Below are positions 26,310 to 35,543 of a stretch of DNA of 64,000 bases, piece after piece. The notes under the pieces were generated by a model that was not told where the DNA came from, did no database searches, and saw only the letters and a program-made list of their open reading frames with translations. The position numbers were made by a program, and so were the translations under genes. The stretch is from Chitinophaga fulva (GTDB lineage Bacteria > Bacteroidota > Bacteroidia > Chitinophagales > Chitinophagaceae). The stretch is taken from positions 1,364,001-1,428,000 of the forward strand of contig NZ_JABBGC010000002.1 in assembly GCF_012927205.1 (NCBI RefSeq), read 5' to 3'. Position 1 is the stretch's first letter; each line of letters begins with the position of its first letter.

Positions 26310-29300
26310 TTAAAAAGATGCATTTACGCTCAGTGTATACTGGCGGCTCAACGGCAATGCACTGGTACCTACTCCATCTATCTCAGGGTCCTGTCCCTGT
26401 AACTTGCGATTGGCAATAGTAAATACATTGTTGACACCCGCTGCCAGCGACAGGTTTTTTACACCGGTCTTTGCCAGCCGGCTGGCAGGTATGCCATAAC
26501 CTAAGCGGATAGCGTTACACCGCAGGTAGTTATTATTGGTAACTGTTCTCAAATCAGAGAATTTGTAAGCAGCATAAGGGTCTACTGACAAATTCTGGTT
26601 ATTGATTCCGGCAGTTGCCGGATACGCGTAAGGAATACGCAACTGGTCTTCTGTTCCCAAATCCCTCAACACCGGGAAATCCGTGTACTGCTCATCTCCT
26701 GGTTTACGCCAGCGGTTAAGATAGTCTGTGGGCACGTTCGTATTGGGCGCTGGCACTCCGTTGCTGAGTAGTTTTGATGAACGGAAAGGATCATTCATCC
26801 GTTTGCTGCTGCCCAGGCTTACATAGAACAAAGCAGACAGCGAAAATGATTTATACCGGAACATCGGCTGAATAGAGCCTGTTATCACCGGAAAAAGCTG
26901 TCCGGAATATACCAGCAGATCATCGGGATTATTGGATGGCACTTTGCGGTCCAGTTTACCGATCATAGGAACACCGGTAGCAGGATTAAGCCCTGTGTAC
27001 TGATAAGAGTAAAAGCTGCTGACAGGCTTCCCTGTCAGGCGTCCGCTGCCGGTCAGGTAAGAAAAGAAATCACCCTGGAAAACGCCATCGGCTACACGAT
27101 TGACCACTTTACCTGTAGTGACCGTAAAGGAAAGCTGTGTATTCTTCCGGCGGATGGCATTGATGTCCACCAACAAATCCCATCCGGCATTGTACAGCGT
27201 GCTACCGTTACGGTACATGATGTCCATACCGTATTCGTAGGGGATCGGGACGTTGTCGAGTACGTCCACTGATTTTTTGCCGTAGACCGACATGTCCACG
27301 CGAAAGCGGTTATCGAACAAGGCGAAGTTGGTGCCGATATTCCATTGATAGGTCTTTTCCCATCGTAAATCGGGATAAGGCAGGGATTTGATTCTCAGGA
27401 CAGGCAACCCTGTTAATCCGTCTCGTTGGTCAGGACTGGCATAAGTAGCGATCAGGTTAGGACCTACTGCCGTCACCACGTTACCCTGCGTGCCGTAGGA
27501 AGCCCGTACCTGCCAGTCAGTCAGCAACGTAGTAGCGGGGAACCAGCTTTCCATGGCTGCATTCCAACGACCGGAGAAACTAAAGTTTGGCAAAAACCTG
27601 GAATTGGAAAACTGACCGAACCGGTTAGAGCCATCGGACCTGACGGTGGCGCTGAATATATAGCGGTTCATCAGGCTATAGGCAACCGTACCGTAGTAGG
27701 ACACCGAATTATCCAGCCCACTGTTGATCAGGTGCTCGGAAAGCTCTTTACGGCTGCGGTCCGCAGGAGAAAATGTTTTTCCACGGTCCGGAAAATAACC
27801 AGGTTCTGTTATGATGTTACCATTATATTTCGCGCTTCGGATTTCATTACCTAAACTGACATTGAACTGGTCCCGCTCCGCAAAAAAGCTTTTCGTATAA
27901 TCCAGGCTGTTTCTCAGTCCCCAGATGAGGCTTTGCTGGTTCTGCATATAAGCCATACCTCCATAGGGGAGGCTGCTGGAGTTTATCTTCTGTCCTTCCG
28001 GCTTATCACCATAGGACCAGCCCCGTGTACTGGAAATAAAGAAAGTCTGTTCATCTGCCGCGGCAAAACCGTCTGCTCCATCAGTAATCACATTGGAAGT
28101 ATTACGGAAGATAAGTCCCTTTCCGATTTTGTAGTCCAGGTTCAGGTTCAGGCTGGTGGAATTTTGGGTAGAGGTATTTTCGGAATGCGCAATTTCATTT
28201 AAAATATTCATGCGTATGGGCGTTCCATAAAATTTGAGGGGCACATTGGGACTGGTAGTTGAAGTTGCCTGCATGGGATAATAGTCATCGGGACTGAACA
28301 CGCGGCTGGTCTGTATGGCATAAGTCAGCGGGTTGACGCCCTGGAAATAGCCGGTGGCGTTACGGTGGCTACTCTGCAACGAAACATCCAGGCTAAGCCG
28401 GCGGGTTACCTGTGAGCGCAGGTTGAAGCTGGCCGAATAAATCTTGTTGGCGTCCTGTTTGGCCGCACCATTGTTGCCGGAATAGGATGCGGATGCATAA
28501 TACACGGTCTTGGCATTGCCGCCGCTCAGGCTCAGGGAGTGTTGCATGCTCAGCTGATTCCGGAACAACACCTTAAACCAATCGGTATTACGCGTTTCAA
28601 TAGCGGCCACTCTTTCTTTGAATTCCGCTTCTGTAATATGCCTGGCATACAGCGCCCTGAGCAATCCTTCATAGGTCAGCTCTTCATCCAGGCCGGCATA
28701 CTGCTCGTTGTACAAAACGTGATCTTCCTGCATCTGTTTGGAAAACATCACCCTCTCCCGGGAATTCATCAGTTTCATATTGTTGTAGGATGGCCGTGCC
28801 TGAAAGGAGAAGTTAGCGTTATAGGACACCTGCATGGGCCCTTCCTTACCTCTCTTTGTGGTCACTACGATTACGCCATTGGCGGCGCGGGTACCATAGA
28901 TGGCAGTGGCGGCGGCATCCTTCAGAAAAGTAATGCTTTCAATATCGTATGGATTGAGGCCACCGATGGCGTTTCCCATCAGTTCAAAATTCGCGGAGCT
29001 GCCAGGAGACATCAGGTTATTGAGCAGTGCATTGGAGACATCTACCGGGTCAGGACGTATCATTCCGTCTATTACCCATAGTGGCTGCGTATTGCCCATC
29101 AGGGTGGAAGTGCCACGGATACGCATATTGGGTTTGGCGTTCACACTGCCCGAATTGTTGATCACCATCATACCCGGCACTTTACCCTGTAGCATTCTGT
29201 CCACCGAGGGTTGGCCCGGCTCAATAATATCCGCCGCCTTCAGTTTATAATAGGAACCGGTAGATAAGCGGGGATCAATTTTCTGGTAACCATTCACCAC

Positions 29301-29969
29301 CACTTCCTGGATATCACGGGCAATGGTATCCATTTTGAATCTCATGATATCTGTTTCCTTAGGGTTGGCGCGGTAAACCAGTGGCTTCATCCCCAACAAC
29401 ATCATGCTGATCTGTTCATTGGGTTTGGCCACAATCATAAAAATTCCATCCGCTCTTGTAACCGTCATCTCCTTTGATTCCAGCCCTTTAATACTGACGC
29501 CGCCAAGCGGCTCCCCCTTTGGGTCTGTTACCTGGCCGCGTACTACAACGCCGGTCACTTTTACGTCTGCCGGTGCAATATTGACCGTTTTATCTTCATA
29601 AATAGTGATACCGCCCATATCCACGCTGAAATGCAGACTGGTGTTTTTCAGGAGCTGCTTCAGCAGTGTTTCGAGGCTTCCCTGTTCAACGGTGACAGTT
29701 ACTGCCGGCTGACGGCTGATCAGTTCACTGTTGTACGTAAAACGTATATCCAGTTTTTTCCGGAGATCTTTCAGCACTCTGCTCAGAGGCGCATTGGTAG
29801 CTTTGTAGGATACTTTGCGGGAAAGAACGCCCCGGGCTGCAGCTTCCTCCTCCTGGGCTGTGGCTGCAAGGGTAGCCATCAGCAGGAAAAACGACAGCAA
29901 AACACTTACCTTCCGGACATAGCGTAGTAAGGCCCCTCGCAGGAAGGGCAGGCCCTGCAATTTTTTCAT
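26310..29969 (-). CDS. SusC/RagA-family TonB-dependent transporter with STN signalling domain
   Basis: A 1219-residue outer-membrane transporter. After the signal peptide (LLSFFLLMATLAATAQ) comes an STN domain (residues 50-125), which is the part that contacts a FecR protein, then a carboxypeptidase-regulatory beta-sandwich (VRGQVTDPKGEPLGGVSIKG), a plug with the SusC signature (SVDRMLQGKVPGMMV, RIRGTSTLMG, PLWVIDGM) and a long beta-barrel ending in Phe. The STN domain plus upstream fecR and ECF sigma genes indicate transcription induced by ligand arrival at the surface. It is followed by susD in the normal order. Confidence 0.96.
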   Translation of the reverse strand: MKKLQGLPFLRGALLRYVRKVSVLLSFFLLMATLAATAQEEEAAARGVLSRKVSYKATNAPLSRVLKDLRKKLDIRFTYNSELISRQPAVTVTVEQGSLETLLKQLLKNTSLHFSVDMGGITIYEDKTVNIAPADVKVTGVVVRGQVTDPKGEPLGGVSIKGLESKEMTVTRADGIFMIVAKPNEQISMMLLGMKPLVYRANPKETDIMRFKMDTIARDIQEVVVNGYQKIDPRLSTGSYYKLKAADIIEPGQPSVDRMLQGKVPGMMVINNSGSVNAKPNMRIRGTSTLMGNTQPLWVIDGMIRPDPVDVSNALLNNLMSPGSSANFELMGNAIGGLNPYDIESITFLKDAAATAIYGTRAANGVIVVTTKRGKEGPMQVSYNANFSFQARPSYNNMKLMNSRERVMFSKQMQEDHVLYNEQYAGLDEELTYEGLLRALYARHITEAEFKERVAAIETRNTDWFKVLFRNQLSMQHSLSLSGGNAKTVYYASASYSGNNGAAKQDANKIYSASFNLRSQVTRRLSLDVSLQSSHRNATGYFQGVNPLTYAIQTSRVFSPDDYYPMQATSTTSPNVPLKFYGTPIRMNILNEIAHSENTSTQNSTSLNLNLDYKIGKGLIFRNTSNVITDGADGFAAADEQTFFISSTRGWSYGDKPEGQKINSSSLPYGGMAYMQNQQSLIWGLRNSLDYTKSFFAERDQFNVSLGNEIRSAKYNGNIITEPGYFPDRGKTFSPADRSRKELSEHLINSGLDNSVSYYGTVAYSLMNRYIFSATVRSDGSNRFGQFSNSRFLPNFSFSGRWNAAMESWFPATTLLTDWQVRASYGTQGNVVTAVGPNLIATYASPDQRDGLTGLPVLRIKSLPYPDLRWEKTYQWNIGTNFALFDNRFRVDMSVYGKKSVDVLDNVPIPYEYGMDIMYRNGSTLYNAGWDLLVDINAIRRKNTQLSFTVTTGKVVNRVADGVFQGDFFSYLTGSGRLTGKPVSSFYSYQYTGLNPATGVPMIGKLDRKVPSNNPDDLLVYSGQLFPVITGSIQPMFRYKSFSLSALFYVSLGSSKRMNDPFRSSKLLSNGVPAPNTNVPTDYLNRWRKPGDEQYTDFPVLRDLGTEDQLRIPYAYPATAGINNQNLSVDPYAAYKFSDLRTVTNNNYLRCNAIRLGYGIPASRLAKTGVKNLSLAAGVNNVFTIANRKLQGQDPEIDGVGTSALPLSRQYTLSVNASF

Positions 29970-30049
29970 GTTGGTCTGATATTAAAGTTTAAGGAAGCAA
30001 CCCACTGGTCGCTGAAATACCTGTTGTCAATCGCCGGTATTACGGCCGT

Positions 30050-31171
30050 TTAGTTTTTACTATTGTTTTTTACATGTACCGTACGGCCGTCCACTTCAAA
30101 ACGGACCGTCTGCATACTTTTTGTGATTTGGTTGAGCACATCCTGCAATGCCGCAGGCCGGCGTATATCTATCGTAAAACTCATCTTCTTAAGGTCGGTA
30201 TCGTCGAATATAAAATTGTAGTCGTAGCTGCGTGCCAGGCTGGCGGTAATATCCTGTAAAGGCGCATCCTCAAAGAACAGGTCCCCGTCTTTCCAGGCAG
30301 TGTAAATGTGTGCTTCCACCGGTTTTTTCTGCAGAGAGCCGTCGTGATGGTTTAACACTGCCTGCTCATCCGGTTGCAGTACCAGCTGCTCCTGCCCTGC
30401 CGTTACCAGCAGTTTGCCGGTGGCCAGCGTCGTTGTCAGGTCCTGCCCATAGGCGTTGACGTTAAACCCGGTACCGAGGACTTTCATGGCGGTTTTGCCG
30501 GCGTGGACGATAAAAGGCTGCGATGCCTGATGTGCCACTTCAAAGAACGCTTCTCCTTCTACCGTCACTTCCCGGGTGGCGCCATGGAAGGCAGCCGGAA
30601 AAACCAGTCGGGAAGCGGCATTCAGCCATACCTGGGTGCCATCTGCCAGCCGGAGCGAGAACTGTCTGCCTCTGGGCACATCCAGTGTGTCCATGACCGT
30701 TACCTGTTCCTCACCGCTGCCGGCTGCATACTCGAGATGGTCTGTATTGGCTTTTATACGGGCAATCGGATTGTTTTGTATCAGTTGCGTGTCCTGTCCG
30801 AGGGTGACTGTACGGCCGCCGGACAGGCGGAGCATGACTTTTTCCGCCGGTTGGGCGTTTGCCAGCTGTATGACCGGCTGTTTAGCCCGGAATGTCCACC
30901 AGGCGGCGCCGGCGGCCATTACTACCGCTGCGGCCAGCGCTGTTCTCACCAATACGCGTATACGTCCTTTCCGTTGGTCTTTTGCTTCGGTGAACCGCTG
31001 CCAGCCCTCGTCTGCTGAGAAGCTGCCAGCTTTCAGCCGGGCCTGCATTTCCCTGGCTGCGGCCAGCGCTTTCATTTCAGCGTCGGTCATACCGGAAGGC
31101 AGTTGCCCGTTCTCCAGCCGCTCCATCAGCTTTTCCCAGTCTATATCGTGCTCGTTGTTATCTAAATTCAT
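30050..31171 (-). CDS. FecR-family anti-sigma factor / signal transducer
   Basis: A 373-residue inner-membrane protein: cytoplasmic N-terminal part (residues 1-80), one membrane helix (RTALAAAVVMAAGAAWW, about 83-100), then the periplasmic FecR domain (VPRGRQFSLRLADGTQVWLN) and the C-terminal DUF4974 domain (FEDAPLQDITASLARSYDYN). It should hold the ECF sigma factor encoded 50 nt upstream and be signalled by the STN domain of the SusC protein encoded 80 nt downstream. The order sigma-fecR-susC-susD is standard in Bacteroidota. Confidence 0.95.
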   Translation of the reverse strand: MNLDNNEHDIDWEKLMERLENGQLPSGMTDAEMKALAAAREMQARLKAGSFSADEGWQRFTEAKDQRKGRIRVLVRTALAAAVVMAAGAAWWTFRAKQPVIQLANAQPAEKVMLRLSGGRTVTLGQDTQLIQNNPIARIKANTDHLEYAAGSGEEQVTVMDTLDVPRGRQFSLRLADGTQVWLNAASRLVFPAAFHGATREVTVEGEAFFEVAHQASQPFIVHAGKTAMKVLGTGFNVNAYGQDLTTTLATGKLLVTAGQEQLVLQPDEQAVLNHHDGSLQKKPVEAHIYTAWKDGDLFFEDAPLQDITASLARSYDYNFIFDDTDLKKMSFTIDIRRPAALQDVLNQITKSMQTVRFEVDGRTVHVKNNSKN

Positions 31172-31202
31172 ATCTGATTATCATTAAGGCAATCGATGTT
31201 TA

Positions 31203-31216
31203 AAAAAGGGTGAAGG
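31203..31216 (-). promoter_or_regulatory. CCTTCACCCTTTTT motif, copy 2 (between sigma gene and fecR)
   Basis: An exact second copy of a 14-bp motif that also lies upstream of the sigma gene (31932-31945). Here it lies just after the sigma stop codon, 32 nt before the fecR start, and overlaps a small hairpin (GGTGAA/TTCACC, 31209-31226). A control site is possible, not shown. Confidence 0.4.
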
Positions 31217-31221
31217 CATTT

Positions 31222-31839
31222 TCACCAGCGGGATAAAAAAAATAAAAAAGACACCATCCGCGCCATCCATCCACATTCCTTTCTTAGAAACTGCAACGCC
31301 AGTTTGATCTGTGTTTTCACTGTATTGACCGAAATATCGAGGACTGCCGCGATGTCTTTGTATCTAAGGCCATCACGGTTGCTCATGAGGAATATACGCT
31401 GCCGCTGTTCCGGCAAACGGGAAACCGCCGCCCACAGTGCCCTGTTGCGTTGTTCTTCCTCTTCTTTGTCTTCCAGTGGGAAATAGCGGGTCAGCTCCTC
31501 GATGACATGAATTTCTTCCAGCTGCGTTTTGCCGGACTTCCGGAGATAATTCAGTGAAGCATTTTTAACCGCACGGGCGGCATAACTCTTAAAGTCGTGT
31601 GTGATCCGGATGATATGGCGTTTATGCCAGCAGTACAGGAAAAAGTCCTGTACCACGTCCCTGGCCGCATCCTCGTCTTCCACAATGTAATAGGCTACCA
31701 TACATAAAAATGTATAGTGTTGCCTGAACTGTTCCTCAAAGGAAACAGCCTCTCCTGATTCTGGTCGATGCATAAGCCACTTTGCGCGTTCATTGTTAGC
31801 CGTACAAAGTAAAAAATAATCCGGATTTATTTCCATCAT
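31222..31839 (-). CDS. ECF sigma factor (Bacteroidota FecI-like)
   Basis: A 205-residue ECF sigma factor. Region 2 reads FEEQFRQHYTFLCMVAYYIVEDEDAARDVVQDFFLYCW; region 4 reads LPEQRQRIFLMSNRDGLRYKDIA followed by the helix-turn-helix VLDISVNTVKTQIKLALQFL. It should direct transcription of the SusCD-protease-TlpA operon when released by the FecR protein encoded next. The N-terminus has about 20 residues before the usual beginning of the family; a start at 31773 (MHRPESGEAVSFEEQF) is an equal candidate. It uses no visible Shine-Dalgarno beyond a weak GGAG at 31844-31847. Confidence 0.94.
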   Translation of the reverse strand: MMEINPDYFLLCTANNERAKWLMHRPESGEAVSFEEQFRQHYTFLCMVAYYIVEDEDAARDVVQDFFLYCWHKRHIIRITHDFKSYAARAVKNASLNYLRKSGKTQLEEIHVIEELTRYFPLEDKEEEEQRNRALWAAVSRLPEQRQRIFLMSNRDGLRYKDIAAVLDISVNTVKTQIKLALQFLRKECGWMARMVSFLFFLSRW

Positions 31840-31931
31840 CTCCTTTTAGCTGCGATTCACATAAAATCTGACGACAATCCTGTTATTATGGTCCTGGTAT
31901 ATGATAATTTATATCAGGCAATCATCTTCCT

Positions 31932-31945
31932 AAAAAGGGTGAAGG
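31932..31945 (-). promoter_or_regulatory. CCTTCACCCTTTTT motif, copy 1 (upstream of ECF sigma gene)
   Basis: A 14-bp sequence 93 nt upstream of the sigma start, repeated exactly at 31203-31216. Its place suggests a promoter part or operator for the sigma/fecR unit; this is inference from repetition and position. Confidence 0.45.
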
Positions 31946-32073
31946 AGAAATCATATTTTTTTTATTTTAAAGGGAATTTATTTACCACCCTTTCTTGGAC
32001 ATCTGAAAAGTTAGCCTAACTTGCGCCCGATATTACCTATCTGCACTAGATAAGAACCCACAATGATCCCCTT

Positions 32074-32940
32074 ATGAAGCGAATTTGGTTTAATATGGCA
32101 GTTTGCGCTGTCATCACCAGCAGCTGTAGCGGTAGTAAGTCTGACGATGTTACACCCAACCCTCCCCCGGCGCCTCAATGGTATCTGTCCGAAACCGTTA
32201 TCCGTTATGAGTACAGGAATAACCCGCTGATAAAACCGGGCACTATCGACAGCATAGTCATGACCTATAATCCGGACAAGACACTCCATACCCACGAGGA
32301 ATTCAGAGGCCCACGGAACAATTTCGGGGCCAGCTACTCCCTGTACAATGCTTTTTACGATCGTCAGAAGGTGACCAAAATGACTTACCAAAATAGTAAA
32401 ACGGGCACTCCCGAGGTTGTCAACGAAACACGGTATGTCAATAATCAGCTGGTCCGTTTCTTCAAACCCGGATTTGAAACAACCCGCTATGATTCTTTAG
32501 TGTACGAGAACAATAAAATTGTGAAAGCGGTACACATCGATGACCAACCCTTAAGAAGTAAAATGTGGGAATACACCTGGGACAATGGCAATCTTGTGGA
32601 AATAAAAGCCTATATCTACGTTCCTGATGAAGGCTGGAAACCGGGCGGCATTACGAAAATAGAATACACCGATATGCCCAATATGGGCCTGGCTTCGGCG
32701 GCCTATGGACTACTGTGGGGAGGCGCTCCCAGCATAGCGCAACTTTCTGCCAACACCAGTCGCAGTACCGCTGCTTATTCAATAGATGGCAAGCTTTTGT
32801 ATAAATACGCCCGCACTTATTCCATGAACGAGAATAACCTGCCGGCCATAGACAGCCTCTGGTACACGGACGCTGTTGCAGGTACCCCTCTGCTGTATAG
32901 CGTGTCACAGTTAAAATACATTGACCTGAATAAAAAATAA
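32074..32940 (+). CDS. Lipoprotein of unknown function (tandem paralogue 1)
   Basis: A 288-residue lipoprotein with lipobox ITSSCSGSKSDD and a Pro-rich linker, followed by a body rich in beta strands with repeated YNPDKT, YDSLVYENNKIVK and WEYTWDNGN motifs. I do not recognise a named domain; the YD-like beta repeats resemble those of Bacteroidota lipoproteins that report conversational YxxNxL folds, but no function follows. It is adjacent to a clear duplicate (32984-33838) that shares the lipobox region and these motifs. It is divergent from the sigma operon by 234 nt. Both copies probably sit in the outer membrane. Confidence 0.8.
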   Translation: MKRIWFNMAVCAVITSSCSGSKSDDVTPNPPPAPQWYLSETVIRYEYRNNPLIKPGTIDSIVMTYNPDKTLHTHEEFRGPRNNFGASYSLYNAFYDRQKVTKMTYQNSKTGTPEVVNETRYVNNQLVRFFKPGFETTRYDSLVYENNKIVKAVHIDDQPLRSKMWEYTWDNGNLVEIKAYIYVPDEGWKPGGITKIEYTDMPNMGLASAAYGLLWGGAPSIAQLSANTSRSTAAYSIDGKLLYKYARTYSMNENNLPAIDSLWYTDAVAGTPLLYSVSQLKYIDLNKK

Positions 32941-32983
32941 CGGAAACCAATTTATATACAACAAAAAACTACTCATTATCTAC

Positions 32984-33838
32984 ATGAAAAAAGTGTGGCT
33001 TGGTATGGCAGCACTGGCACTAATGGCTGCCAGCTGCAGTGGCAACAAATCAGACGACATCGTTACACCCGAAGTTCCTAAAACACCTGACTGGCGGGTT
33101 GCCGGAATCATCGGCGTACATCTTGACGACAAAGGCGAAGCTTCCAACATCATAGACAGTACCGTGTTCGCCTATAATCCTGATAAGACTTTCAGTTTCC
33201 GGGAGACATTTCAGGGAGAAACGATGGACTTCTATTTCAAATACACGGTGGGATATGACAAGAACAATATCGTCAATCTGACCCGGAAATTCGGGCTGAC
33301 AGGCACTCCCAAAGTGATTACGGAAACCCACCTTCTCAACAATCAGATCGTGCGCTACTTTGAGCCGGGATATGCCAACACACGGTATGATTCGCTGGTA
33401 TACGAAAACAACAAGATTGTAAAAGTTGTATTCAAACACGAGGATATACGGGCCCACAAAATCTGGGAATACACCTGGCAGGGAGACAATGTGGTGGAAG
33501 AAAGGGCATACATGACCAACCAGGGCACCCTCGCGATGGAACTTGTCAGTATTTATAAACATACTTACAGCAATGTGCCTAATATTTTCAAATCCATGAC
33601 CGGCTTACACCTGCTACGCGAGTATATACCCAACGTTCAGCAGCTTTCAGCCAACATGGTCAACACCACCACTATAACAGACGCCACAGGTAAGTTGCAA
33701 TACCAGTTCGCTCATAGCCGCTCCATGAATGATAAAAACCTGCCGGCTACTGATACCGTTCGGCAGCAGACTTTCGGCAGCTTCCCAGGTGCGAGTAGCT
33801 CCGTTTCGCATTATAAATACATTGACCTGAACAAATAA
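32984..33838 (+). CDS. Lipoprotein of unknown function (tandem paralogue 2)
   Basis: A 284-residue duplicate of the preceding gene: lipobox MAASCSGNKSDD, then VFAYNPDKTFSFRETFQG, RYDSLVYENNKIVKVV and KIWEYTWQGDN at matching positions, and both copies end in YIDLN followed by lysines. The 43-nt gap suggests co-transcription. A strong terminator follows directly. The copies differ widely outside the motifs, so the duplication is not recent. Function unknown; surface-exposed lipoprotein likely. Confidence 0.8.
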   Translation: MKKVWLGMAALALMAASCSGNKSDDIVTPEVPKTPDWRVAGIIGVHLDDKGEASNIIDSTVFAYNPDKTFSFRETFQGETMDFYFKYTVGYDKNNIVNLTRKFGLTGTPKVITETHLLNNQIVRYFEPGYANTRYDSLVYENNKIVKVVFKHEDIRAHKIWEYTWQGDNVVEERAYMTNQGTLAMELVSIYKHTYSNVPNIFKSMTGLHLLREYIPNVQQLSANMVNTTTITDATGKLQYQFAHSRSMNDKNLPATDTVRQQTFGSFPGASSSVSHYKYIDLNK

Positions 33839-33840
33839 CA

Positions 33841-33870
33841 AAAAAGGCGCACTACCTAGTGCGCCTTTTT
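33841..33870. terminator. Bidirectional rho-independent terminator
   Basis: AAAAAGGCGCACTA and TAGTGCGCCTTTTT form a perfect 14-bp palindrome with an A-run and a T-run at its ends, so it can stop transcription on both strands. It serves the two lipoprotein genes on the plus strand and the convergent minus-strand gene, whose last codons it overlaps. Confidence 0.93.
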
Positions 33871-34374
33871 AAATCGTTCTTCCTGCACGGCTATCGCTTT
33901 GGTCAGCGTTCTCGTTTTTATATCGAGGTAACCGTTTCTCCCCTGCTTAAACTCAGCCTCCGGTACGGTCTGGAACTTAATGGTCACCTGACTGTCCGTA
34001 TAGCCGTACTGTTTACCCAAACGGGATGAATCAGCCAGCTTCAGGGCGTAATGGTCCTCCAGGTATTCTTTTATCTCCTGCTGGGCCGAATAGGTCAAAA
34101 TACGGAAGGCAAATCCTGCCACTTTATCATTGTAAGCCAATAGCTCTATATGTGGCGGTGCATAGCGGTCAAATAAGAGGCCCCCTTTACTGTCTATGCC
34201 ATAAGAGATCATATTGGTGAGATCATACATCTTCCCTTCCCGCACATTGGCAATGCCCTGCAATATTTTCGCGGGCGCTTCGTCAAACAATAGTTTTGCC
34301 AGGTTCGTTTTTTGCTGGGCAAAGGTGGTAAGGGAAAACAGCCACATCAGGGTGGTTAACAGCAACTGTTTCAT
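33856..34374 (-). CDS. Exported protein of unknown function
   Basis: About 172 residues from ATG at 34374 (MKQLLLTTLMWLFSLTTFAQ is a clear signal peptide); a longer frame from 34404 would put ten residues before it. No domain is recognised. Mature part is mixed alpha/beta with several charged segments, ending in Lys-Lys-Ala-His. It stands alone between the convergent lipoproteins and a degraded gene remnant. Probably periplasmic. Confidence 0.75.
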   Translation of the reverse strand: MKQLLLTTLMWLFSLTTFAQQKTNLAKLLFDEAPAKILQGIANVREGKMYDLTNMISYGIDSKGGLLFDRYAPPHIELLAYNDKVAGFAFRILTYSAQQEIKEYLEDHYALKLADSSRLGKQYGYTDSQVTIKFQTVPEAEFKQGRNGYLDIKTRTLTKAIAVQEERFKKAH

Positions 34375-34504
34375 GGTATCGTTTATGGGGATAAATATAC
34401 GCATTTTTGTGCCGACCCTTGTTGCCTGTCGTCATTAATTTTATCATAAATATCCGTTAAAATGGATGTGCCCTGCTTCCTCTGACCGCTATCTCATTGC
34501 AGCC

Positions 34505-34579
34505 TTAGAAAGCATAACGCAGGCCCAACTGCCCTTGTGCCTTTTTATCACGTATTGCCGAATATGACCATGGCCTTGT
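34505..34579 (-). pseudogene. Remnant of an outer-membrane beta-barrel protein C-terminus
   Basis: On the minus strand an open stretch of 24 codons ends in KKAQGQLGLRYAF and stop. An alternating hydrophobic strand ending in Phe is the signature of the last strand of outer-membrane beta-barrels. The upstream frame is closed by stops at once, so only the tail of such a gene remains. Small size makes this tentative. Confidence 0.4.
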
Positions 34580-34609
34580 TTAACAACAGACTATCGTTGA
34601 TTGTTTAGC

Positions 34610-35458
34610 TTAGGCCATGATACAACCCGGCTCGATACCGCATCCCATGAGGTCTTCATTAAACTTCATTTTCATGAAGCCGGCCATGACACCGTTAGCA
34701 CCGGCCTGACTGAGATATACTTCGTGTTGGTTGGCATTGCGCAATACCATTGTTGTGCGGATGGTTTTTTGTTGATGGCCACCGATAACAAAATCGATGT
34801 GGGTAGAGCCGGTGGCGATGTTGCGGTTGTCAGCGATGCCTTCCGGTTGTTGGCACCCCAGGTGCGAGAGGCATATCACCACGTGGCAGCCGTGTTCCTT
34901 TTTCAGGCGTATTGCCATATCATTGGCCGCTTGTACCGGTGGCAGAAACGCAACGCCACTATCGGCCGGCAATGCTGGTCCTACGCCGGTGATACCGACT
35001 TTTAACGATCCCGCATATACGATTTTATAAGGCAATACCTGTCGCGCCAGTGTTTTATCTGTGAAATGGTAATTACAGTTGACCAATGCAAATTGCATAT
35101 GGGGCATCAGTGCAGCCAGTGCCGCCTGTCCGCCTGCCAGTTCTCGGTTACCGATGGTAGCGGCGTGGTAGCCGGCGCGGTTCATGGCATCTATCGTTTC
35201 CCTATGCCCATTGACGTTAGCCGTGTCATCAAGGAAGTCGCCGGCGTCCAGCAACATGCCCTGATCACCGGAGGGGCGCAGGTTTACTATCTGTCCGTGC
35301 ATATCATTGGTATGCCAGATCATGAGTTCGCGGTTGTTACCGGGAAGGTAGGTCGCATTGCCGGCAGTAGCAGCCAGTGATCTGAATGGTTGTTGCAGCA
35401 GCAGTAAACCTGTAGCCAGAGAGGTATTGCGCAGAAAAGCGCGGCGGTTGTTGTTCAT
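34610..35458 (-). CDS. Tat-exported metallophosphatase-like protein with altered metal sites
   Basis: A 282-residue protein related to the N-terminal half of 5'-nucleotidases (UshA type). It starts with a twin-arginine-like leader (NNNRRAFLRNTSLATGLLLL). Motifs seen: WHTNDMHG, DAGDFLDD, SHLGC. Two metal-binding motifs are changed: the usual GNHE reads GNRE and the final GHTH reads GHQQ. Family knowledge says these His residues bind the di-metal centre, so ordinary phosphatase activity is doubtful. The companion C-terminal 5'-nucleotidase gene usual in Bacteroidota is absent. It may be a decaying gene or a repurposed binding protein. Confidence 0.85.
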   Translation of the reverse strand: MNNNRRAFLRNTSLATGLLLLQQPFRSLAATAGNATYLPGNNRELMIWHTNDMHGQIVNLRPSGDQGMLLDAGDFLDDTANVNGHRETIDAMNRAGYHAATIGNRELAGGQAALAALMPHMQFALVNCNYHFTDKTLARQVLPYKIVYAGSLKVGITGVGPALPADSGVAFLPPVQAANDMAIRLKKEHGCHVVICLSHLGCQQPEGIADNRNIATGSTHIDFVIGGHQQKTIRTTMVLRNANQHEVYLSQAGANGVMAGFMKMKFNEDLMGCGIEPGCIMA

Positions 35459-35543
35459 ATGTTATAGGGACCAGCAAGAAATTGCCGCTAAGATATATAC
35501 ATTCCCGTTATTTTTCCCTGTGAATTTTCCCCTGAAATAAATA

